A stretch of DNA of 6,601 nt, taken from positions 1-6,601 of the forward strand of contig DEHS01000039.1 of the NCBI GenBank assembly GCA_002352055.1. Reading direction: 5' to 3'. The notes beneath the pieces were generated by a model, which was given only the letters and a program-made list of their open reading frames with translations, did no database searches and was not told the origin of the DNA. Of this stretch, positions 1 to 5,544 are shown in pieces. The position numbers and the translations under genes were made by a program. Within the stretch, counting starts at the first letter, position 1. Each line of letters opens with the position of its first letter. The stretch comes from Legionellaceae bacterium UBA2794 (lineage in GTDB: Bacteria > Pseudomonadota > Gammaproteobacteria > Legionellales > Legionellaceae).

Positions 1-521
1 TGTTGCATGGCTGTCGTCAGCTCGTGTTTTGAGATGTTAGGTTAACTCCTTTAACGGGCGCAACCCCCTAACTTAATTGTAAGTTTACTGCTTAGGAAAT
101 CTAAGAGGAGGGCAGGGATGATGTCAAGTCGTTATGACCTTTATGGGCTGGGCTACTCACGTGCTACAACGGTACGTACAAAGAGAAGCGAAAATGTAAA
201 TTTTAGCAATACTCAAAAAACGTATCTTAGTTCAGATTGTACCCTGAAAATTGGGTACATGAAGTTGGAATCGCTAGTAATCGTGTATCAGAATGGCACG
301 GTGAATACCCCCTCAGCCCTAGTACACACCGCCCGTCACGCGCTGGAAATTAGTTTTGGTTGACATAAGTAGAGGATTATAATTCTTTTAATATTCTGTA
401 CTTATTAATATCAATTAATTTGTTTTATTCTAGATTAAAATTACTGCTTATAACATTAAAGCTAAGGACTGGTGCGAAGTCGTAACAGGGTAGTCGTAGG
501 GGAACCTGCGGCTGGACCAAT
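1..521 (+). rRNA. rns: Small-subunit (SSU) rRNA, 3' part
   Basis: This is the 3' third of the mitochondrial small-subunit rRNA; the 5' part lies outside the window. Conserved blocks match bacterial 16S in order: TGCATGGCTGTCGTCAGCTC near base 4 (E. coli about 1050), GCAACCCCCTAAC near 60, GGGATGATGTCAAGTC near 115, GTACACACCGCCCGTCAC near 321 (decoding site), and GAAGTCGTAACAGGGTAG near 476. The helix 45 hairpin can be drawn at 492-513 with a GGAA loop (501-504); its stem differs from E. coli but stays paired, which supports a functional rRNA. The helix 44 arm between about 340 and 475 is AT-rich and longer than the bacterial one. After GGCTGGACCA the sequence turns to T-rich spacer with no CCUCC, so there is no anti-Shine-Dalgarno tail. 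The 3' end is placed by homology, give or take about 5 bases. Confidence 0.97.
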
Positions 522-532
522 TTTTTATATAA

Positions 533-605
533 GGGTGCATAGCTTAATTGGTAGAGCAGTGGTCTCTTAATCCAAGGGTTCGGGGTTCGAGTCCCCGTGT
601 GCCTA
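533..605 (+). tRNA. trnK(cuu): tRNA-Lys (anticodon CUU)
   Basis: Cloverleaf: acceptor 533-539 with 598-604, D stem GCTT/GAGC, anticodon loop 564-570 with CTT at 566-568, T stem CGGGG/CCCCG at 581-597, discriminator A605. The sequence resembles bacterial tRNA-Lys. Oddities: the first acceptor pair is G-U (533/604), and the anticodon stem (559-563 with 571-575) has a T-T mismatch next to the loop and a G-A mismatch at its outer end. C34 should read AAG only, so AAA codons need another tRNA encoded elsewhere or imported. It follows rns by about 10 bases. Confidence 0.9.
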
Positions 606-610
606 ATTGT

Positions 611-684
611 GGGCCTGTAGCTCAATTGGTTAGAGCGCGCATCTGATAAGTGCGAGGTTGATGGTTCAATTCCATCCGGGCCTA
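611..684 (+). tRNA. trnI(gau): tRNA-Ile (anticodon GAU)
   Basis: Cloverleaf: acceptor 611-617 with 677-683, D stem GCTC/GAGC, anticodon stem CGCAT/GTGCG, anticodon GAT at 645-647, T stem GATGG/CCATC, discriminator A684. It reads AUU and AUC. The first acceptor pair is G-U (611/683), where related tRNA-Ile genes usually have G-C. Its place downstream of the SSU rRNA recalls the trnI(GAU) found in bacterial rRNA operons, though here trnK lies between. Confidence 0.95.
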
Positions 685-686
685 CG

Positions 687-759
687 GGCGAAGTAGTTTA
701 GTTGGTAGAACTTTGGAATCATAATCCAAGTGTCGTGAGTTCAATTCTCACCTTCGCCT
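687..759 (+). tRNA. trnMe(cau): tRNA-Met (CAU), elongator type
   Basis: Cloverleaf with a perfect seven-pair acceptor (GGCGAAG 687-693 with CTTCGCC 752-758), D stem GTTT/GAAC, perfect anticodon stem TTGGA/TCCAA, anticodon CAT at 720-722 and T stem GTGAG/CTCAC. The anticodon stem has no run of three G-C pairs and the overall sequence resembles organellar elongator Met tRNAs, so I call it the elongator; a second CAU tRNA at 5436-5511 looks like the initiator. A lysidine-modified Ile tRNA is the alternative. The encoded discriminator base is T759, which is unusual for Met. Confidence 0.88.
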
Positions 760-762
760 CTT

Positions 763-836
763 ATGCTTGTAGCTCAATTGGTTAGAGCGTTAAGTTGCGA
801 ATTTAAAGGTTAAAGGTTCAAGTCCTTTCAAGCATG
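763..836 (+). tRNA. trnR(gcg): tRNA-Arg (anticodon GCG)
   Basis: Cloverleaf: perfect acceptor ATGCTTG (763-769) with CAAGCAT (829-835), D stem GCTC/GAGC, anticodon stem TTAAG/TTTAA closing with G-U, anticodon GCG at 797-799, T stem AAAGG/CCTTT, discriminator G836. G34 reads CGU and CGC. Many mitochondria use ACG here, so GCG is a lineage-informative choice. It is the last of a tight four-tRNA cluster downstream of rns. Confidence 0.92.
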
Positions 837-884
837 TATGTCAGCTTTGATGTTTTTTATTATAAAAATATTTCTTAACTTAAT

Positions 885-1133
885 ATGGAAAATTCTGTAT
901 TTTTTGCGTCTTTAACAACTTCTGCTAAATTTATCGGTGCTGGTTTGGCCACAATCGGTGTTGCGGGAGCAGGTATGGGTATTGGTGTTGTTTTCTCTGG
1001 TTATATGAATGCTGCGGCTCGCAATGAAATGATACGTGCTGAGCTTTTCCGCTACGCGATTCTAGGTTTCGCTTTGACTGAAGCTATGGGTCTTTTAGCT
1101 ATTATGATAGCGTTCTTAATTCTTTACGGTTAA
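885..1133 (+). CDS. atp9: ATP synthase F0 subunit c (Atp9)
   Basis: An 82-residue proteolipid that forms the rotating c-ring of mitochondrial ATP synthase and carries protons across the inner membrane. Two membrane helices are plain: about residues 12-40, rich in Gly and Ala (GAGLATIGVAGAGMGIGVV), and about 55-80 (YAILGFALTEAMGLLAIMI). Between them is the polar loop AARNEMIRAELF with the conserved Arg-Asn. The proton-binding carboxylate is the Glu in FALTEAMGL (residue 65). Length and every landmark match the family. The start ATG follows an AT-rich 48-base spacer after trnR(GCG), and the gene ends in TAA. It has no Trp, so it does not bear on the genetic code. Its composition is less AT-biased than its neighbours, as expected for a strongly conserved protein. 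Confidence 0.99.
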   Translation: MENSVFFASLTTSAKFIGAGLATIGVAGAGMGIGVVFSGYMNAAARNEMIRAELFRYAILGFALTEAMGLLAIMIAFLILYG

Positions 1134-1169
1134 TCTAGTTCTTTATAATACACCCTTTATTCTATAGTT

Positions 1170-1847
1170 ATGAAAATTATAAAACTAAAATTTTCTCAAT
1201 TAATTTATAGTTCTGTACACATAGGTCATCCTCTATCCCAAAGTAATAATTTTTCTACCTGGTATATATATGGCTTGCGTTATGCTACTTTAATTATTTC
1301 TCCTTCAAAAATGACGTTTTTTTGAAAAAAAGCTTGTTTAGCTCTTTCTCACTTAACTTCTAAATTTGGCTCTATTTTATTTGTAAATTTAGATCCAGCT
1401 TTAAATTACATTATTTATAGGATGAATAATATTATTCAACAACCTATGATTTTAAATAAATGACGAGGTGGTTTGTTAACGAATTGAAAATTTGTATTTT
1501 TAAGAAAGGTCCCGGATTTTAAAAAGGGTTTGTTTTTAAATACGTGGAGTCACGAATTTATGAAAAATCTTACTGGAGCTACTCGCCTTCCTAGTGCCAT
1601 TTTTTCTTTTAATATAAACGCTAGTCCGGTCCCTTTTTATGAAGCACGTACAGTTAATATACCAATATTTTCCTTGTCTGATTCAACTGCAGATACAAGC
1701 AATATCTTATATCCGTTACCAGGTAACGATGATGCTGTGAGCTCTATTACTTTTTGTTCTATGACAATTTCTAAGTCTATTTTGATTGGTAGATTAACGG
1801 GTGTATCTAAATATATGCGTTATAAAAAAATTTATTCTTCCCTATAA
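1170..1847 (+). CDS. rps2: Mitochondrial ribosomal protein S2 (TGA read as Trp)
   Basis: A 225-residue small-subunit ribosomal protein, slightly shorter than bacterial S2 (about 240). Family landmarks in order: HIGH near residues 17-20, WYIYGLR near 31-37, KWRGGLLTNW at 97-106 (the S2 W-x-GG-x-LTN motif), RLPSAIFSFN at 139-148, IPIFSLSDS at 164-172 and YPLPGNDDAVSSI from 181. Three in-frame TGA codons (1323, 1461, 1485) fall at Trp positions 52, 98 and 106; residue 98 is the invariant Trp of the motif, so TGA must encode Trp here. Under the standard code the gene would look broken into pieces. Start is the first ATG of the frame, 36 bases after atp9; stop is TAA, with sdh3 starting 4 bases later, which suggests co-transcription. 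Confidence 0.96.
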
Positions 1848-1851
1848 AATT

Positions 1852-2235
1852 ATGTTTTCTAAAGTTTATTCACCCCACATTCTTGTTTATAAGCCTCAAA
1901 CCAATTCAGTATTTTCTTTATTTTTAAGGTTTATTTTGTTGTCCGTTTTCATTAATTTTGTTTTTTCTTTGTTTTACATAGATTTTTTCGGTTTTTTTAT
2001 TTTTAGCTACTTTTTAGAGGTTTCCTTTATTTCTGAACTCCTAATTATTTTTTATGTTATTTCTTACTTAGGTGAAGATTTTATTGACTATGATGAAACA
2101 AATCTAAATTTTTTAGATATAGATTTGGTTGTTTTTTTTAAATTTTTTTTAAATTTTTCATTAATTTTTTTAGCTCTTTTAGCTTTTTTTATGGTTTCTA
2201 AATCTGTCCTTTGAACAACTTTAATAGTTGTTTAG
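1852..2235 (+). CDS. sdh3: Succinate dehydrogenase cytochrome b subunit (SdhC/SDH3), divergent
   Basis: A 127-residue membrane anchor of complex II. The N-terminus carries the SDH3 signature SPHILVYKPQ (residues 7-16), followed by three hydrophobic spans near 21-43, 46-73 and 92-115. Ser22 and Arg26 have the spacing of the E. coli SdhC quinone-site residues Ser27 and Arg31. The second span (FYVISYLGEDF, 67-77) can be aligned by its Asp-Phe to E. coli GIRHMMMDF; then Ile65 replaces haem ligand His84 and Tyr72 replaces His91. The only His in the protein is His9, in the signature. TGA at 2212 is read as Trp121, so translation continues six residues to TAG at 2233-2235. The last G of that stop is also the first base of trnC. 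The identity is secure from the N-terminus; the rest is divergent. Confidence 0.88.
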
Positions 2236-2306
2236 GTCAGATAGCATAACTGGTAGTGCAGAAAACTGCAAATTTTCTGGTAACGGTTCAAGTCCGTTTC
2301 TGACCT
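2235..2306 (+). tRNA. trnC(gca): tRNA-Cys (anticodon GCA)
   Basis: Cloverleaf: perfect acceptor GGTCAGA with TCTGACC (2299-2305), D stem GCAT/GTGC, perfect anticodon stem GAAAA/TTTTC, anticodon GCA at 2268-2270, T stem AACGG/CCGTT. The discriminator is T2306, and U73 is the main identity base of tRNA-Cys, which supports the call. Its first base overlaps the sdh3 stop codon by one nucleotide. Confidence 0.96.
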
Positions 2307-2308
2307 TA

Positions 2309-2382
2309 GCGCCCTTAGCTTAATCGGATAGAGCGCTGGCCTCCTAAGCCAACGGTTACAGGTTCAATTCCTGTAGGGCGTG
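2309..2382 (+). tRNA. trnR(ccu): tRNA-Arg (anticodon CCU)
   Basis: Cloverleaf: acceptor GCGCCCT (2309-2315) with AGGGCGT (2375-2381), D stem GCTT/GAGC, anticodon stem CTGGC/GCCAA with an outer C-A mismatch, anticodon CCT at 2343-2345, T stem ACAGG/CCTGT, discriminator G2382. The first acceptor pair is G-U, as in trnK and trnI. C34 should read AGG only, yet AGA is used repeatedly in the proteins here, so another Arg tRNA must exist elsewhere, unless C34 is altered after transcription. Confidence 0.9.
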
Positions 2383-2384
2383 TT

Positions 2385-2410
2385 AATATAAATATAAATA
2401 TAAATATAAA
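2385..2410 (+). repeat. Short AATATA tandem repeat
   Basis: Four perfect copies of AATATA plus two further bases fill the spacer between trnR(CCU) and the 673-codon ORF, ending 2 bases before its ATG. It could be simple slippage DNA or an AT-rich 5' leader that keeps the start codon unstructured; nothing in the sequence decides this. Confidence 0.9.
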
Positions 2411-2412
2411 TT

Positions 2413-4434
2413 ATGTTCAATTTTGATAAAAATTCAGAAGAATTCTACTTAAAGTACGTAAATACAGAATTGTATCGATCAAAATTTACATTACTAAAAT
2501 CTATCAATATTAGTAAGGTCACTTTTCTCGACAGAGTAAATAAATCTTCTTATTGATTTCCAGCTGGGTCGGGTTGGTTTTCCACAGAGGAAGAAAATAA
2601 ACTTAGAGATAAGAGGCGATTTTCAAGAAATTCTACTTATAGCTTCAATGGGTTTATTTTTCTTTCTAGTTTTGAGACTTTTATAAATTCAAGGTTTAAT
2701 TTTTCTGTTTCTAATACCTCGAAGTCAACTCTATTTTTGAATTATGTTTCCGCAATAAACGAGATCGTAAGGAAACAAGAATTAAAAAGAAATACTCAAA
2801 ATGTGAGAATGTATAGTGTTACCTCTTGGAAGTATCGGTATTATAATAATTATACTTCGTTAAAATATTACTATAATTTTGAGCCGCATAGAAATTTAAT
2901 TAGAATAAGAAAGTTTAATTTTTTAGCTATTTATGCGTGAATTCCTAATAAACGTTGGCTTTTTACTTATCGAAATATGCATAATTTCTATCTTAAACGA
3001 CGAAAGGTTCAGAAGTTTGAATTTAAATACTTTAGAGCTCCTGGCATGAGTTTTAGTTATTGAGCGAAAAAACAATTGCAGTATAATTATTTTAATACAA
3101 ACTCTTCCGATCTTTTATCTGACTCGTATAATTCTAACATTTTTATGCCTTCTCAAGTAAACATTAACTATACAGAATATAACCACTTGTTTACTTCAAA
3201 TAGGTACGACTTTCTACATTATAGTTTTGTTTATTGATTACTAACACAAATTAAATTAAACTATAGTAAAAGTAGTCTTATGTCACACTTCTCAAATTCT
3301 TATAGTTCTCACCAGGTATCGAATAGTACTAAATATAAATACTTAAAAAATTTTTTTTCTTATACTACTCCTAAGTATTCACATGCATTCTACAATAAGT
3401 TAAATGATTCATATGGGGGTTGAAGTGAATTACGAAATTATTTTTCTTTTTTTAAGCCTTCATATTGAAATTTAAAAAGAGGTCTGGATTCATATCCGCA
3501 TGAACATTGGGCTTGAGAAGATGTTTTATGATGGGAAGATCATGTCCCGCTTTTTTTTTCACGTTTTTTAAGGAAAGGACGGGGGGAACGGTTTTTTGAT
3601 TTAGATACTATAGACAGTCCTAATTTTAATTGATTTTATAAGAGTTGGTTCCACGAAGAAATTTACGGCGAGTTACAATCTTCTTATTACCGCACTTACT
3701 ACAATATTGATTACTTAACGCCTGGTTGAAGGATTTACACTGATTTTCCTAAAAAAAAAATGGGGCATTTTGATCCTAAGTGACAGGAGCGCTTACAAGA
3801 GTACGTAGTATATCCATACATGGATCTATTTTATCCTTCCACTAAGCGTTATTATATAAATTATTCTAACCATCCGCATTATGCCGATACTATGAGTTTT
3901 ATAGCTTTAAATTTTTCCTGAAAGCTTAATACATTATCTCCTTATTATTATAAACTTCGGCCCAAATTTCGGAAAGTTTTAAGGAGTTCGTCAGAGTTAC
4001 AAATTCAAATGGACAAGCTAAAACCCCGATTTCTTGATATTTCTCATAACCTTAATCTTGTTTATTTTTTTCCAACTTCATTTTTAAGTACAAAAACTCA
4101 TTATGTATTGAATAATTATTTAACTAGTTTGATTTTTTTATTAAATATTTTTACTAAAAATCGAATCCAACCTGATCTATCTAAGCAAAATTTAAATTAC
4201 CTTTTCTATTTTTTAAACAATATATGTATACTGAATGTTAGTAATAGCGAATTTATAGAGAGAATAGTTATGAGAGCGCCTGTTTCTTATTTGGATTTAT
4301 TTGTTTTTTTGCAAGAAACGTTTTTTATTTCTTTAACTGAGTTGGATTTTCAAAAAGAAAGGATAATTGCTGAGTATATCGCTTTTAAGCGTTTTTATTC
4401 CCAATTGATTTCAGAGTACGGTAATACTGTGTAG
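2413..4434 (+). CDS. Unassigned 673-residue mitochondrial ORF, Tyr/Trp-rich
   Basis: I do not recognise this protein. With TGA as Trp it runs without a break from ATG at 2413 to TAG at 4432. The 12 in-frame TGA codons (2554, 2938, 3061, 3235, 3421, 3466, 3514, 3529, 3631, 3727, 3781, 3919) add to six TGG codons. Residues 1-530 look soluble, basic and rich in Tyr, Asn, Ser and Phe, with clusters such as HWAWEDVLWWEDH (365-377), followed by FFSRFLRKGRGERFF. From about 533 the sequence is more hydrophobic and Leu/Phe-rich, with one short candidate membrane or core helix (YLTSLIFLLNIF, 569-580) and a charged, probably helical C-terminus. No polymerase, endonuclease or reverse transcriptase motif is visible. 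It sits between trnR(CCU) and nad6, 16 bases before nad6. A fast-evolving ribosomal protein or a lineage-specific respiratory or assembly subunit would fit; both are guesses. Confidence 0.85.
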
Positions 4435-4450
4435 TGCTTAGTTTTAAGGG

Positions 4451-5068
4451 ATGTTGGTTGAGTTCGTATTTTTTGCTTTGGCTATTATGATTTTCTTGGC
4501 CGGGCTTCTTGTAATTTTTTCTAAAAACCCCGTACAGTCGGTTTTGTACTTAGTTGTTGTTTTCTGCTTATCGGCCCAGCTATTCGTTCTTCTTGAAGTT
4601 GATTTTTTGGCGATGGTTCTTATTATTGTTTATGTTGGCGCCATTGCTGTGTTATTCCTTTTTATTGTTATGATGCTTAATATCAGGGTTGTTGAACTTA
4701 GTCAGGTGTTAAACAGATATTTTCCGTTGGCCGTGATTGTGGGTTCAATCATATTTTTTGAAATTATTTTTTCTTTATACTATTCTTTAGGTTATTCCGC
4801 TGGTACTATTTTTTTTCTAGATTGGTATAAAAGTTTTTTAAGCCATTCGAATGTTGTTTCATTAGGTTTGGTTTTATACACTTATTTTAGTCCGTTTTTA
4901 ATTATTTCAGGAATTCTCTTGTTATTAGCCATGATAAGTAGTATAATGTTGACGTTAGATTTATCAAACACTTTTGAACCAGACTATACTAATATATCTA
5001 GAAAACAATTAATTGCAGATCAAGTAGATCGTCCTATAAATGATCTCAATTTTTGAAAATTTTACTAA
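4451..5068 (+). CDS. nad6: NADH dehydrogenase subunit 6
   Basis: A 205-residue membrane subunit of respiratory complex I (bacterial NuoJ). The family core is clear: KNPVQSVLYLVVVF near residues 26-39, LLEVDFLAMVLIIVYVGAIA near 47-66, and VLFLFIVMMLNI near 67-78. The Tyr-Val-Gly-Ala segment in the third helix is the conserved pi-bulge region involved in coupling. Five membrane helices can be drawn (about 2-22, 27-47, 52-77, 90-112, 137-168), with a polar C-terminal tail. TGA at 5054 is read as Trp, as elsewhere in the window, so the protein ends four codons later at TAA (5066-5068) instead of after Asn-Leu-Asn-Phe. Start is ATG at 4451; trnL follows 14 bases after the stop. Confidence 0.97.
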
Positions 5069-5082
5069 TTAATTTAAGTTAA

Positions 5083-5166
5083 GCTCGCTTGGTGTAATTG
5101 GTAGACACGATAGGCTCAAAACTTATTTCTTTTGGAAGAGTATCGGTTCAAGTCCGATAGCGAGCA
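5083..5166 (+). tRNA. trnL(caa): tRNA-Leu (anticodon CAA)
   Basis: A class II cloverleaf with a perfect acceptor GCTCGCT (5083-5089) with AGCGAGC (5159-5165), D stem GTGT/ACAC, anticodon stem ATAGG/CTTAT, anticodon CAA at 5117-5119, a long variable arm (5127-5141, TTCTT paired with AAGAG), T stem ATCGG/CCGAT and discriminator A5166. It should read UUG only, although UUA is far commoner in the genes here, so a UAA isoacceptor is expected elsewhere. Confidence 0.95.
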
Positions 5167-5208
5167 ATTAAAAAATAAATTTTTATAATAAAAAGTAATT
5201 AACTGTTT

Positions 5209-5424
5209 ATGTTTAATATAAAATATTTATATAATGTCTTTATTTACTTTTTTGCGTTCTCCAATTTAGAGTACATATTTGTGATTGGGTTTTATTACTT
5301 AATTCAAGATTATTTTATTCTTCTTATGTCGAATTTTAAAGAATTTGTAACTTTAGATTTTTTAGCTAAAGAAGATTTAAAATTTTTATTGTTTTTTCTT
5401 ATATTTATTTCTTGTTTATTTTAA
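5209..5424 (+). CDS. sdh4: Probable minimal SDH4 (complex II anchor, SdhD-like)
   Basis: A 71-residue hydrophobic protein. The segment IFVIGFYYLIQDYF (23-36) lines up without gaps on E. coli SdhD HAWIGMWQVLTDYV: the Ile-Gly pair and the quinone-site Asp82-Tyr83 (here Asp34-Tyr35) keep exact spacing, while haem-ligand His71 becomes Ile23. Two hydrophobic spans are visible (about 6-40 and 57-71), with a polar link containing FLAKEDLKF. The first of the usual three SdhD helices is absent: Asp34 here is residue 82 in E. coli, and a TAA at 5200-5202 blocks extension of the frame. The presence of sdh3 in the same genome supports the call, but the match is short; a lineage-specific small membrane protein is the alternative. 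It fills most of the spacer between trnL and the initiator trnM. No Trp codons. Confidence 0.55.
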   Translation: MFNIKYLYNVFIYFFAFSNLEYIFVIGFYYLIQDYFILLMSNFKEFVTLDFLAKEDLKFLLFFLIFISCLF

Positions 5425-5435
5425 GGTTATTTTAA

Positions 5436-5511
5436 GGCGGGGTAGAGCAGCCCGGTTAGCTCGCCATGCTCATAACTTGGAGGTCGGTGGTTCAAATCCA
5501 TTCCCCCGTCA
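5436..5511 (+). tRNA. trnMf(cau): tRNA-Met (CAU), initiator type
   Basis: It closely resembles bacterial initiator tRNA: GGGGTAGAGCAGCCC at the 5' side, variable loop AGGTC, T loop TTCAAAT, and an A11-U24 pair in the D stem (5446/5461), which is an initiator hallmark. The anticodon CAT is at 5471-5473. Oddities: the anticodon stem CCATG/CTTGG has a T-T mismatch and lacks the three stacked G-C pairs of initiators; the T stem 3' side (5498-5503) has one extra base, so a bulge is needed to pair the acceptor GGCGGGG with CCCCGTC (5504-5510); and position 1 pairs with 72 as G-C, where bacterial initiators have a mismatch. Confidence 0.87.
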
Positions 5512-5519
5512 TAACGTTA

Positions 5520-5530
5520 ACCGAATCGGT
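5520..5530 (+). other. Small hairpin in the trnMf to rnl spacer
   Basis: ACCG-AAT-CGGT forms a four-pair stem with a three-base loop, about 8 bases after trnMf and about 15 bases before the estimated 5' end of rnl. It may be a processing or spacer element, or part of a slightly longer rnl 5' end. The stem is short enough to arise by chance. Confidence 0.3.
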
Positions 5531-5544
5531 GGTTTATAAACTTG

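Noticed and set aside
118..363. Open frame of 81 codons on the + strand
   Set aside because: It lies wholly inside conserved SSU rRNA blocks and the peptide has no family features.
425..625. Open frame of 66 codons on the - strand
   Set aside because: It is antisense to the end of rns and to trnK; its apparent sequence only reflects the complement of RNA genes.
1530..1847. Separate small gene in the second half of rps2
   Set aside because: It is the C-terminal half of rps2, cut off only if TGA is treated as stop.
2385..2410. AATATA repeat as a replication origin or CRISPR-like array
   Set aside because: Only four six-base units with no spacers or stem-loop; too small and simple for either.
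2737..2940. Separate 67-codon gene
   Set aside because: Same frame as the 673-codon ORF and bounded by TGA read as Trp; an internal piece.
4009..4434. Separate 141-codon gene before nad6
   Set aside because: In frame with the 673-codon ORF and continuous with it upstream; ATG at 4009 is better read as an internal Met.
4445..4450. AAGGG just before the nad6 ATG as a ribosome binding site
   Set aside because: The rns 3' end lacks a CCUCC tail, the spacing to ATG is nil, and other genes here have no such motif.
5209..5424. atp8 as identity for the 71-codon ORF
   Set aside because: It lacks the MPQL/MPQ-type N-terminus and the single-helix plus basic-tail layout of Atp8; the Gly to Asp-Tyr spacing of SdhD fits better.
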